Shown here one piece after another: positions 32,596 through 43,971 of a stretch of DNA of 64,000 nt (positions within the stretch are counted from its first letter, which is position 1; every line of letters starts with the position of its first letter). This DNA comes from Haliclona indistincta (taxonomy: Eukaryota; Porifera; Demospongiae; Haplosclerida; Chalinidae), in the NCBI GenBank assembly GCA_964017065.1, contig OZ024786.1, positions 9,305,047 to 9,369,046 on the forward strand, in the 5' to 3' direction. The notes beneath the pieces are model-generated. The model did no database searches. It worked only from the letters and a program-made list of their open reading frames with translations, and was not told the origin of the DNA. A program made the translations under genes and the position numbers.

Positions 32596-34884
32596 CATCA
32601 AGACTGACTGGAACACTGCCTGTGCTTGCAGTTAACTTGAACAGGTGCTATGCTGGGTCACTGTAAATTTTAATTGTAGAAAAATTAAACAATAATGAAG
32701 ATATTCTCATTTTGATTGACTGCGATTCAAGATGATTCAAGATCAAGATGCAATTGGCTGAAAAGAAAATATCGCCTGTATCTTCTCTAGTTTAACTGGT
32801 TTTAACCATTCTAGCTTGTTTCACGCTTGCAAGCAGTCTATTTAAATCACTGCTCAACGTCGCAAATCAAAGATGGCAACTCTCAGAGAGGTCAGGCATT
32901 CCAGATATTTACTATTTTTATGTTTTCTTGAACATCAGCCATCTGGGATTAATCAGAAAATTTTCTGAGCTGAAAGCTCTCTTTGGTGTGGTTTCTATAA
33001 AGTGTTAAACCGAAATTGCAACCCACACATATTGAATAGAGCGAAGATAGTTTATACGATCATTTAATCTTGAACCACAATCATCCTTCCATACCATACC
33101 AATCACAGATATTTACCTTTTTTTTTTGAGGACAGTCGTCATTTCTTCTACTCGACTTTTTAGTATCGATATTTCTTTTTTTAGTGCCTTTGCAGTTGCA
33201 GGGAAAGACAAAGAGATTGATCTTCTTACATTCATACCACATGTATCAAAAAATTTGGATGTAACCTATTAACATTTAAGGGAAGTACCATCCGCAAGCC
33301 TCAAGCATGTGTCCCGAGGCTATTAAATGACAGAGCAAAACGTAACCTTTGTGCATGTGCATGCATTCAGGGCGCATGTATTCTTTCCTCTGTCAATTGA
33401 CTTGTCATGGTCTAATGCAAACATGTGGGGAGTAGTGGCATCCATTTATCTTTTCACATCAGAAATTAGAAAACAGTGCAATACTATAGCCAGTGAAGGC
33501 TGCTAGTGTTGCTATACCAGGTTAAAATCAAAGCACATTTAATGGTAATGAACGCAACTAATTTTGACCAAGCCTAAAGGTATGTTATAAATCAAGTCTG
33601 GTGTATTGTATCAAAGATAAAGTACTTCAACTGTGCTTTAAAATGGTTATGAAACAATTGATACACATGTAATTAACTAGTAAAGCATATGCATCAAAGT
33701 CTACCTCATTTTCTTCCCTTACTGACGCACAACATTGGATTGCGGGCCCGGGCTTAGATGGTGAGCTCAGACCATGTACTGTAGAGTCTTGTGAGCTCTC
33801 CTCTCCCTCCCTCCCTCCTCTCCCTCTAGGTAACTTCCTGTTTTCTGCAGAAGATAAAGAGACGTAAAGTTAATGTAGTTGTGGGTCTAGCTCGATAGAC
33901 TAAGTTTGTTGTTAACAACAATGCTTTTTCTATTTTCCATGCTATACAGAGAATGCTCATAATTATTTTTAGTACCATTGTAGTGTTAAAGTACCTGTAT
34001 CACTCAGTTATAGTTAATAAGTTAATGTGACATGCAACAAAATTAATATGAAAACCTACCAATTTACTAAACTTGCAATGATCTAGAGTGCTCTGAATAC
34101 AAACCAGTTGACTACCTGGAAGCTGATAGGCTAGAAACTACCCTCACCCCCTTCGATCTCGCCCCTCACGTCGTCCAACTACAGGCCCCTTAGCTATAGC
34201 ATGCTTGAATTAGTAAAAAAATAACTTACTAAAGTGTTCTATTGTCGCATGAGCCGAAATGGTGCCAAAATAAGCCGCCAAAAATAACGGGATAAGCGGC
34301 GCGCATACCATCTTAACAATAATATCCAGGAATTACTCTGTAAAAAGAGAAACACTGTAAAAGTACAGTCATAGATAATATACAATCATAGATAATAATT
34401 TATTGTGCGATTCGTTTCGCACGCACACACGGGGGGACGGGATCGGCTTAGTTCAAACGGTTACGTCATCTCGCCCCTCAGTATAACACAGTACTGCACA
34501 TATGCTGCAGCTACAGTAAGGACTAAACCCTAAACCCTAAACCTTAAAAACTTCTCCTAATAGCGCAAAGTCGGGAGGGTCGTCCTACTATAGTGCCAAC
34601 TATAGTGGCTTAATTTGCTATTTCAATACATGCTGGCTGCAGCCTGGGGTTAGCTCAGTGAAATAAATAGACATGCTTAAGTGCCCACACTACAGAGCTA
34701 TATACTCACCACCCGAGAACAGCGCTGGCACAGTGGTGACATTCATTTCCTTTTTTCTGTTAATAAAGTTCCTTACTCTGAAAAACTGAATTGTTCCTTA
34801 CTTCTTATATCGTGACCTTGCTACTGTCACATGATAGTAACAATAGCGCATGTATCTGTCTACATGATTATGTCGGCACCAACT
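32596..34884. other. No supported gene; telomere-like tract
   Basis: AT-rich non-coding sequence. At about 34,524-34,545 CTAAACCCTAAACCCTAAAC is a short telomere-like tract. C/T-rich CTCTCCTCTCCCTCCCTCCC lies near 33,800. No reliable ORF. Confidence 0.4.
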
Positions 34885-35009
34885 AATACAATCACTTCAG
34901 CTGGAAGCAAGTGCAGGTAAGCGTACGTGTTATAAGCCTTTGTTGGAGTGATGACAAATGCACAAGCAAAAAAACAAAAGTAGGTTAGAAAAATGTACAG
35001 TGTAGGTTA

Positions 35010-37860
35010 CAGCGAGTCTGGAACATAGTAGGAGCACAGACTGGAACATAGTAGGAACACAGTGAGTCTGGAACATAGTAGAAACACAGTGAGTCTGGAA
35101 CATAGTAGGAACACAGTGAGTCTGGAACATAGTAGAAACACAGTGAGTCTGGAACATAGTAGAAACACAGTGAGTCTGGAACATAGTAGGAACACAGTGA
35201 GTCTGGAACATAGTAGAAACACAGTGAGTCTGGAACATAGTAGAAACACAGTGAGTCTGGAACATAGTAGGAACACAGTGAGTCTGGAACATAGTAGGAA
35301 CACAGTGAGTCTGGAACATAGTAGGAACACAGTGAGACTGGAACATAGTAGGAACACAGTGAGTCTGGAACATAGTAGGAACACAGACTGGAACATAGTA
35401 GGAACACAGTGAGTCTGGAACATAGTAGGAACACAGTGAGTCTGGAACATAGTAGGAACACAGTGAGTCTGGAACATAGTAGGAACACAGTGAGACTGGA
35501 ACATAGTAGGAACACAGTGAGTCTGGAACATAGTAGGAACACAGACTGGAACATAGTAGGAACACAGTGAGTCTGGAACATAGTAGGAACACAGTGAGTC
35601 TGGAACATAGTAGGAACACAGTGAGTCTGGAACATAGTAGGAACACAGTGAGTCTGGAACATAGTAGGAACACAGTGAGACTGGAACATAGTAGGAACAC
35701 AGTGAGTCTGGAACATAGTAGGAACACAGTGAGACTGGAACATAGTAGGAACACAGTGAGTCTGGAACATAGTAGGAACACAGTGAGTCTGGAACATAGT
35801 AGGAACACAGTTAGACTGGAACATAGTAGGAACACAGTGAGACTGGAACATAGTAGGAACACAGTGAGTCTGGAACATAGTAGGAACACAGTGAGTCTGG
35901 AACATAGTAGGAACACAGTGAGACTGGAACATAGTAGGAACACAGTGAGTCTGGAACATAGTAGGAACACAGTGAGTCTGGAACATAGTAGGAACACAGT
36001 GAGACTGGAACATAGTAGGAACACAGTGAGACTGGAACATAGTAGGAACACAGTGAGTCTGGAACATAGTAGGAGTACAGTGAGACTGGAACATAGTAGG
36101 AACACAGACTGGAACATAGTAGGAACACAGACTGGAAGATAGTACGAACACAGACTGGAACATAGTAGGAACACAGTGAGTCTGAAACATAGTAGGAACA
36201 CAGTGAGTCTGGAACATAGTAGGAACACAGTGAGTCTGGAACATAGTAGGAACACAGTGAGACTGGAACATAGTAGGAACACAGTGAGACTGGAACATAG
36301 TAGGAGTACAGTGAGACTGGAACATAGTAGGAACACAGTGAGTCTGGAACATAGTAGGAACACAGTGAGACTGGAACATAGTAGGAACACAGTGAGTCTG
36401 GAACATAGTAGGAGCACAGACTGGAACATAGTAGGAACACAGTGAGTCTGGAACATAGTAGGAACACAGTGAGTCTGGAACATAGTAGAAACACAGTGAG
36501 TCTGGAACATAGTAGGAACACAGTGAGACTGGAACATAGTAGGAACACAGTGAGTCTGGAACATAGTAGGAACACAGTGAGACTGGAACATAGTAGAAAC
36601 ACAGTGAGACTGGAACATAGTAGGAACACAGTGAGTCTGGAACATAGTAGGAACACAGTGAGACTGGAACATAGTAGGAACACAGTGAGTCTGGAACATA
36701 GTAGGAACACAGTGAGTCTGGAACATAGTAGGAACACAGTGAGTCTGGAACATAGTAGGAGTACAGTGAGTCTGGAACATAGTAGGAGTACAGTGAGACT
36801 GGAACATAGTAGGAACACAGACTGGAACATAGTAGGAACACAGTGAGTCTGGAACATAGTAGGAGTACAGTGAGTCTGGAACATAGTAGGAACACAGTGA
36901 GTCTGGAACATAGTAGGAACACAGTGAGACTGGAACATAGTAGGAACACAGTGAGTCTGGAACATAGTAGGAACACAGACTGGAACATAGTAGGAACACA
37001 GTGAGTCTGGAACATAGTAGGAACACAGTGAGTCTGGAACATAGTAGGAACACAGTGAGTCTGGAACATAGTAGGAACACAGTGAGACTGGAACATAGTA
37101 GGAACACAGTGAGTCTGGAACATAGTAGGAACACAGACTGGAACATAGTAGGAACACAGTGAGTCTGGAACATAGTAGGAACACAGTGAGTCTGGAACAT
37201 AGTAGGAACACAGTGAGTCTGGAACATAGTAGGAACACAGTGAGTCTGGAACATAGTAGGAACACAGTGAGACTGGAACATAGTAGGAACACAGTGAGTC
37301 TGGAACATAGTAGGAACACAGTGAGACTGGAACATAGTAGGAACACAGTGAGTCTGGAACATAGTAGGAACACAGTGAGTCTGGAACATAGTAGGAACAC
37401 AGTTAGACTGGAACATAGTAGGAACACAGTGAGACTGGAACATAGTAGGAACACAGTGAGTCTGGAACATAGTAGGAACACAGTGAGTCTGGAACATAGT
37501 AGGAACACAGTGAGACTGGAACATAGTAGGAACACAGTGAGTCTGGAACATAGTAGGAACACAGTGAGTCTGGAACATAGTAGGAACACAGTGAGACTGG
37601 AACATAGTAGGAACACAGTGAGACTGGAACATAGTAGGAACACAGTGAGTCTGGAACATAGTAGGAGTACAGTGAGACTGGAACATAGTAGGAACACAGA
37701 CTGGAACATAGTAGGAACACAGACTGGAAGATAGTACGAACACAGACTGGAACATAGTAGGAACACAGTGAGTCTGGAACATAGTAGGAACACAGTGAGA
37801 CTGGAACATAGTAGGAACACAGTGAGTCTGGAACATAGTAGGAACACAGTGAGTCTGGAA
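35010..37860. repeat. Minisatellite of a 27-bp unit with higher-order duplication
   Basis: About one hundred copies of GAGTCTGGAACATAGTAGGA followed by ACACAGT. Variants include GAGACTGG, AGGAGTACAG, TAGAAACACA, TTAGACTGG and a shorter unit of about 23 bp lacking GTGA. A block of at least 870 bp (about 35,280-36,175) recurs about 1,592 bp later (about 36,875-37,767) with the same order of variants, including the private GGAAGATAGTACGAACACAG. Because 27 is divisible by three and the unit has no stop in several frames, very long ORFs appear on both strands; they are artefacts. The array ends exactly at the left end of element A. Confidence 0.97.
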
Positions 37861-38392
37861 GGTCTGTTTACTGTTGGTCCACTCAACTTTACATTTATAC
37901 ACCGTAATTAAAAATCAGAAATTGAGCCTGTTTTTCTGTTTTTTATTATTAAAGAAATTGAATTTTTTTTCTCTGCAGGAATACAAATATGAGAATTCAA
38001 AAGACCAAAATCCTGGTACTATCTGTCCATGCTTACTTTAATTTTGTGACCAAATTTCTAATGAACTACAGAAATAGTTGTGTATTTTTTTAAAGTTTGA
38101 CAATTTACTTTGGTTCTGAGTTTATATGCCACGGGGAGTTTTGATTTTCAGCGAACCGGTATGAGGCTTCTGTACCATGCCTCATTCTACATAACTGGGT
38201 AAGCGCGGCCCGGCACTTGGTCAGTACAGGGAGCACTGGAAGCACGTCAACTTTCTGCCGCAAGAATTTGAGCAATGAACAAGAAACTACACTGTATGGC
38301 TATTTTCCTGCACGATGATTGCTAGGTAGTCTAGTACCTAGTGAGCATGCCGCAGTAAAAGTACACACACTGGAGGTAGCAGTGGCAGAAGT

Positions 38393-38625
38393 GCACTGGC
38401 ATGGTAGGCGTGTCAACGATCAAAACCGCACCCACAGGCCATAGTAGCTGCATGTACGTACGTGAATAACTTTCTCTGCTACTGCTATAACTTCCAAGGT
38501 AGTGTATATACTCCGATAGAAGCTATCTCAGTACACCATGCTCGTACACCCGCTATTCCTAGCTAGCTAGCCGCTACAGTCTGTGGGTGCGGTTTTGATC
38601 ATTGACACGCCTACCACGCCAGTGA
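38393..38625. mobile_element. MITE with about 50-bp TIRs, inside element A
   Basis: CTGGCATGGTAGGCGTGTCA plus ACGATCAAAACCGCACCCAC at the left has its near-exact reverse complement at 38,570-38,622. The interior is non-coding. It lies between the left end of element A and the RING exon. Confidence 0.9.
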
Positions 38626-39023
38626 TGGAATTTTGCCATACCAGCGACTGTTGCTGTGTTCAGAGCTGTGCACTGGAGGATCCTTGGTGAGTCTCGTAAC
38701 CTACACTAAGTGAGCACGATTTAAGTGAACAGCATAATAAGTGGAGCAGCTGAATATGATATGATATAAGTGAACAGCAGTGAATAATATGAATGTACTG
38801 AGTGTTTGTCAAAAAACAACATCCTGTATTTGCAAATGATTGTTTGCAATGATCAAAGAAACTTGATATATCAACATAACTCATTTTTGTCTATATAACT
38901 GGAGCAGCTGAATATAATATGAACAGCAGTGAGTAATAAGTGGAGGCTGTGGAGCAGCTGAATGGATATAAGTGATTGAGTATAACTATGAAATCCTGGC
39001 AAATGACAAGAGTATGTGACAGT

Positions 39024-39305
39024 CTACTGGTCGGTTTCTAATGTGATTCCTTCGAATCCATGGAGTGGAACAACGGCCACATTAGCATTTCTGCACAATG
39101 GGCATACCTGATTTCCTGCAGTTGCGCGATCGTAACATTCTCTGCATCCTAGCAGCTGATGGCAACATGTCGTCACCATTACTGGCCCTTTGGGCATATT
39201 TGTACATATCTTGCATTCTAGCTGTTGGGTGACTTGGGTCATTGCTGACTTGAGATTTGTGTCAGTTTTGATATTTTCAGTCAACAGCTGAACTGTCTTC
39301 TTCAT
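39024..39305 (-). CDS. RING-partner gene of element A, last exon with RING finger
   Basis: After acceptor TTTTATCTCAG the exon reads MKKTVQLLTENIKTDTNLKS, then the RING QLECKICTNMPKGPVMVTTC followed by CHQLLGCRECYDRATAGNQV and CPLCRNANVAVVPLHGFEGI, ending at a TGA. The ligands run C-x2-C, CC, C-x2-C and C-x2-C, a C3HC4-like RING probably binding two zincs and typical of E3 ubiquitin ligases. The preceding helix-forming stretch extends the coiled coil from exon 3. E3 activity is inferred. The exon itself is undamaged although the rest of the gene has been hit by insertions. Confidence 0.85.
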   Translation of the reverse strand: MKKTVQLLTENIKTDTNLKSAMTQVTQQLECKICTNMPKGPVMVTTCCHQLLGCRECYDRATAGNQVCPLCRNANVAVVPLHGFEGITLETDQ

Positions 39306-39936
39306 CTGAGATAAAACAAAACATGAGACATAAATGAGGGAATCACAACCGGCACATAACCCCACCCTAACATTCAATTAGACACTTTTGGCGAGAATTT
39401 ATATGGGTTTGGGTGTTTGGGAGGACGTTACATACCACATTATAATAGAGTCAGAGACATGAGCTAGGCAGATATCTTGAAAACAAAGGCAATTATGCTG
39501 TCCTTGTCACAATAGGCAAGACATTGTCAGGTATGACACTCTAATCATCTTTCTACATTACAACAAAACTTGAGAGGGGTCACCCTTGGGCCAGTAAAAC
39601 CTGTTTAGGCAGGTTGGCAGAGCATAATATTTATTATAAAATTTTAGGAATGGTCTGTCATTTGTCAGATCAAGCATGTCATTTGCAAAAAAGTGACCAG
39701 ACACTTTCAGTTTACAAGCTGTTTTGTTAGCTAATAATATTCACAGTATGTGAAAAGAACCCACTGACATTATGAAAGCTAATTACTGTGTTGTGGGATG
39801 GGCAGTCAAATAAACACTGTTTGACCTGACAATTGTTCATTTTGACTGGACAAATGTCAGATGACCTGCCGTTATAATATGCACTGGTTGGTTGAGTATC
39901 GAACCTCCGATAGTCCCATAGAAACACTGTGTACAA

Positions 39937-40111
39937 AGTAACGTGACTTCCAGGGTGGTTTCACGTGAGTAGATCTAGTAAACCAGCTTGTAATCTTGTA
40001 GTCTCCACTCGTAAACTTCTTGTCTCCATGTGGTCACCACTCGTAGTCTTAGTATACTCGAAAAATAAACGGCGTTTACTCATGTGAAACCACACAGGAA
40101 GTCACGTTACT
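39937..40111. mobile_element. 175-bp MITE
   Basis: AGTAACGTGACTTCCAGGGT and GGTTTCACGTGAGTA at the left pair with TACTCATGTGAAACCACACA and GGAAGTCACGTTACT at the right: inverted arms of about 35 bp. The centre carries CCACTCGTA direct repeats. Confidence 0.85.
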
Positions 40112-40508
40112 GTATCAGAGGTTCACAGGTATCAGAGGATTGACACTCTTCCTATTATAAACTCTTGATATTAGCTTACTACACACATTCTCTGAAACTC
40201 AATCATAGTCACACCCACCTGGCACACCTTGACCTTGTGGCCAGCACTGTATTGGCTATGAAAGCTGCAATCTGGCTGTCTACAAACCACTTTACTGATA
40301 CTACAATTTTAGGGTTCTGTGAAGTCCATTCATTGGCTCAATATTGTGCTTTTATATACTACACATTGAGTAATCTTGTATAAATTGATATGCTCCAATG
40401 ATCAATTACAAATGTATGCTTTTGACTTGAGATGCAATATTACAATTCTTCTACAAGTTTCTGGTCATTAATATTCACAACAAAGCATTACTCATTACGC
40501 AGCTAAAG

Positions 40509-41540
40509 GTGGCGGGATACCAACTTAATGAAATTCATGATTTTATAAGTAGCTATTCTTTTCTAGCCCTAGGCGCTCATGCAGACGGCGCTTCAGCATG
40601 AACTTCGTTTGTCTATAAGCAGTCATTGATCCTAGCAAGTATCAGCTGCCTAGTGTTTGCCATCATGGAGCAGCTTGTTCGCCCAGTAACGACTGAAGCA
40701 CGATCGGTTTCCTTTAGTTGTGTGAAGCGCACGACAATCTAACTGCTTGTGCAAGTTCATCTGCCATTTATGCAAGAATCTATGTATGGATATCGCTGGG
40801 CAATGCTTGCACATGATAGTACAGCTGCGAACTCCCAACTTGCTTATAGACAAACGAAGTTCTAGCCTCGTCCCCTGCCATTAAATTTCGCAACGAAACG
40901 AACGAATAAGCGAAAATTAAGGCCTGGTATCTATTGCATGGGTAATTGTGCGCATGCGCTACCTATGAAAACACGTGGCTTGCCTACTGATTGTCGATAC
41001 AGGGCTGTACAAGGCCTGCTGTGCACAGCGTTGCTGTAGTTACGCTGATGACGAATGCAGCAACGTGGTAGACGCCAGATACTGGGTTTTCGAAGATACT
41101 CTGTGAACGATTGTATTTCAAACATGTCAGCACAGAGTCACCATACACAGTAGAGACCGCTCGAACACAGACAGGACTTCGCTGCTCGTACTTGAGCACT
41201 AGATCCGCTTCTACATGTTGCAACGCAGACAGTAGGCCTCTTAGAGCGCCATTTTCACGTGAATATACGGGCTAATATCACAAACAAATATTCAAGTGTG
41301 AACGGATTCCCCAGATTCTGGGGAATCATGGCAAATGGTAAAAGGTCACCCTTGCAATAGATACCAGGCCCTTTTTTCTCGCTTCCGTTTTCGTTCGTCC
41401 GTTTCGTAAGCGAAAAAAGTTGGCCTGGGGACGAGGCTAACGAAGTTCATACTGAAGCACTGTCTGCATGAGCGCCCTTGGCTAGAAAAGAATAGCTACT
41501 TGCAAATGTCATGAATATCATTAACTTGGTATCCCGCCAC
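40509..41540. mobile_element. Non-coding transposon with about 100-bp TIRs
   Basis: GTGGCGGGATACCAACTTAA at the left pairs with its counterpart ending GTATCCCGCCAC at the right. Arms run about 100 bp and include AGTAGCTATTCTTTTCTAGC and GCGCTCATGCAGAC. The interior (about 830 bp) shows no transposase. Part of the same terminal sequence (CATGAATATCATTAACTTGG) reappears at 55,611 inside an intron of element B. Confidence 0.9.
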
Positions 41541-41601
41541 TTAACATAAGGCGCACTTTGAAAACAGTCAAATTAACTTCAAAATGGTATTAATTGCTTA
41601 C

Positions 41602-42175
41602 CACATCAACGGTCTCTTCAAGTTTGCTGACTTTCTCCTCTTGATCACTGCTATCTTCATTTCTTCTCTTCCCAAGACTTATACCCCGTTCACACTTGCC
41701 TTCTCAGCCCGGGTTGACACGCGTTGCCCCTAGTGTGAACGCTATCCAATGCGAGCTGAACCGTGCCGAACCGTGCTGGCCCAGCTCGCTTTGCACAACC
41801 AGGCTGACCCGCGTCGACACTGGTTGCGTGCGTAGTGTGAACGCAAACCGTGCTGCAAGCGTGCTGAGCATGCGCGATTTGGTACGAGGGCGCGACAACC
41901 GCGCGCTCGTGAAGTAATGCGCACGCTCAGTATACTACGTAACCGGTAATGCAATAACGAACCAAAACGAAAAGTCTATAGCGCGCGCTAGCTCGCTGTA
42001 GTGTGAACAGTGCAACACTAGTGCACCAATCCGTGCTGAACCGAGCGAGCCAACACGGGTAGCAAGTGTGAACGAGGTATTAGGCCAAGTCTCTTTCTTC
42101 TCTTTGCTAGATCTTGATACTCGGGAAACCTTGCTACATACAGTTTTCGGCTTGGAGTCCTCCAATACTCTATAT
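41602..42175 (-). pseudogene. RING-partner gene of element A, exon 3 split by a MITE
   Basis: The exon begins after acceptor TTTTTCCAG (42,176) with IEYWRTPSRKLYVARFPEYQ, DLAKRRKRLGL, is interrupted at a TTA by the 41,682-42,079 MITE, and resumes as LGKRRNEDSSDQEEKVSKLE, ending ETVDV at donor GTAAGC. With the MITE and one TTA copy ignored the frame is continuous and matches exon 3 of element B (YWRAPSRRLYIVK...KIAKLEETVR). The charged C-terminal part is a predicted coiled coil leading into the RING exon. Confidence 0.85.
41679..42082. mobile_element. CpG-rich MITE with TTA target duplication (Harbinger-like)
   Basis: TTA-TACCCCGTTCACACTTGC at the left and GCAAGTGTGAACGAGGTA-TTA at the right. 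Internal copies of TAGTGTGAACG in both orientations and a GC-rich interior. TTA duplications are typical of PIF/Harbinger. It is inserted in a coding exon of the RING-partner gene. No transposase inside. Confidence 0.92.
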
Positions 42176-42387
42176 CTGGAAAAATGCTTTCTCTGAGCAC
42201 CGAACACAACTATAATCATTGTGCAACACATTCTTCTCAGGAGTGTCTACCATTAATGCAACAACTACTGCTGCAACATTAGTCTCATAGTGCAAGGCTA
42301 AGCTGTGTGGTGTGTATCACTATGCCACATTCCAATGAGCCATTAACACCATTGGTGCCTAGTACAGGGCAAAAATGTATAACTGAC

Positions 42388-42535
42388 CTTTGTCATCATC
42401 CGTCACTGGTACACACCCAGAGTCTAATATGATGAGTTCATTCTCAGGGATATTGATCCTTTTCTCCATTTCAGAAAGTATGGTGTTTATGGATACATTG
42501 CGTTCTGGAATACGGACGTAAACGTTTTATTCTGG
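42388..42535 (-). pseudogene. RING-partner gene of element A, exon 2 (3' part beyond the Tc1-like insertion)
   Basis: Resumes right after the TA at 42,536: PE, a TAA stop, then NVYVRIPERNVSINTILSEM, INIPENELIILDSGCVPVTD, ending at the shared donor GACAAAG|GTCAG. The two relatives have a Glu codon near the stop position. The segment has the look of a small beta-grasp (ubiquitin-like) repeat, but this is only an impression. Confidence 0.8.
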
Positions 42536-42756
42536 TACAGCGGTTTCATGACTTCTTGCAAGGAAAAAGCGTAGAGCGTAAAGCGTAGAGCGTGACCTGT
42601 TAATTCGCTAAGTCCTTGAAATGCATTCTTTGGCCCGGATCGATTGAGCTAGCGCGCGCTGTAAGCGTGCGGTAAGTTCGTACGAATCGAATGTAAGGTA
42701 AAGAGGCGGAGTCCGATCTAAACCAGGCCACGTGGCGCGTGTAGCTAGCTCGAACT

Positions 42757-43871
42757 ATGGATCAATCTTGGCGCTATTCGCCCTGGGCTCCATTCCCTGG
42801 CTACTATCAACCCTCTTCTTTTGGTGGTAATCATCCATCTAACTTGGTGCCATCTGACGAGGACGAATACGAAGTAAGAATAAATAAAATTTAACACTTT
42901 TGGTCATAAAAGTATACATTTTTTTACTACAGCAGTACCGCTACCGAGTGAAGATAATCAGCACAGCCAAAAAGAGTTCTTTTATGATACGAGACATGCA
43001 CAACTACCGAGAAAGGTTTGATTCTATTGAAGAACTGAAGAGTGCTATCATGGATGAGTGCAAGGAGAATGTAGCAAGTGATGGTAGTTTTCAAGTAGGG
43101 TACTTTGTTGGCAAGGGCTCATCTAAGTATTGGCTTGTTTCACCCGAGGACATTCCATCGATGTACTCATCATTTGGGACCAAGCGTGACATCATGCTGT
43201 GGTGTGATGAAGCGGCGAACTCTAACAGCAACCCGGAAACTGGAAGTAAACGGCAATCGTCTTCCAGTAACCCATCAAGCAAGCGGAGACAAGTTGAAGA
43301 TCAAGTAGACGAAACAGTCTCCGAGCTAAGGTCAAGGCATGGTACTAAGTATGCTTTGCCGCAGTTGCGGCTTTGGGCTCGTATGATAGCTGCTAAGAAC
43401 CATGAGAGCTTGGATGATCCACCAGAAATTCCTGCTTTAGTTGGAATTGTGCCCAAGAGGAAGAGATCACGCGAGCCAGTAGCAGTAGTAGCGGAGGCTA
43501 TTACTTCATTGGCAGGAGCTCTACGTGGTACACCACCAACTGATGCTGCTCAAGTAGGCACTACTCCTACTTCAACAGGCACCACTCCAGACACTCCCAC
43601 TTCAACAGGCACCACTCCCACTTCAGTAGGCACCACTCCCACCTCAGCTGGTACCACTCCCACTTCATCAAACACTCCGGAGTCCAGACCTGCAATAGCA
43701 TACTCACCTAGAAAGGTATCTGAATTAAGAAGAAGCTACTTACAAGAGCTAAGAGAATTGCGGGATCTACACGAGCAGGGTATACTAAATGCTGAAGAGT
43801 ATGCTCAACAGAAAGGCTTTGCGATTTCTGCCCTGTGTAAGCTAGGAGAAAACTCCATGCAAGCAAACTGA
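42757..43871 (+). CDS. Accessory gene of the Tc1-like transposon, unknown function
   Basis: Exon 1 42,757-42,873 (MDQSWRYSPWAPFPGYYQPS...SDEDEYE) ends at donor GTAAGA. Exon 2 starts at 42,933 after TTTTTACTACAG and continues in frame (QYRYRVKIISTAKKSS), giving about 351 residues. Visible parts: a folded-looking N-terminal region (FDSIEELKSAIMDECKENVA...FQVGYFVGKGSSKYWLVSPE), a basic Ser-rich linker, RSRHGTKYALPQLRLWARMI, a repeat region of TGTTPTS units (residues about 240-280), and a C-terminal helix (LRRSYLQELRELRDLHEQGI). AATAAA follows at 43,917. Tc1 elements normally encode only a transposase; this partner may bind the ends or the transposase (inference). Confidence 0.8.
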
Positions 43872-43971
43872 TTGGACCTGCTATTTTGTTGCATTATTCC
43901 ATGCAAGATAATGATTAATAAATTTGATCAACTAAATTATTTTTGATCAACTGATCACAATTATTATTTAT

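Larger units (their letters stand above)
39306..41601. other. Intron 3 of the element A RING-partner gene, with insertions
   Basis: An intron of about 2.3 kb. The corresponding intron of element B is only about 57-100 bp, so most of this is inserted DNA: a 175-bp MITE (39,937-40,111) and a 1.03-kb inverted-repeat element (40,509-41,540). Remaining ORFs on either strand have no domain. Confidence 0.7.

Noticed and set aside
35062..37860. A CRISPR-like array of short repeats
   Set aside because: The units are contiguous tandem repeats without unique spacers, and the window is eukaryotic.
34930..37902. A 990-codon minus-strand ORF and overlapping 712-, 691- and 191-codon ORFs
   Set aside because: They lie wholly in the 27-bp minisatellite. 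The unit length is a multiple of three and lacks stops in several frames on both strands, so long ORFs arise automatically.
39891..39960. Possible tRNA-like B box (GTATCGAACCTCC)
   Set aside because: No matching A box or cloverleaf could be drawn. The sequence forms part of an extended inverted repeat around the 39,937 MITE.
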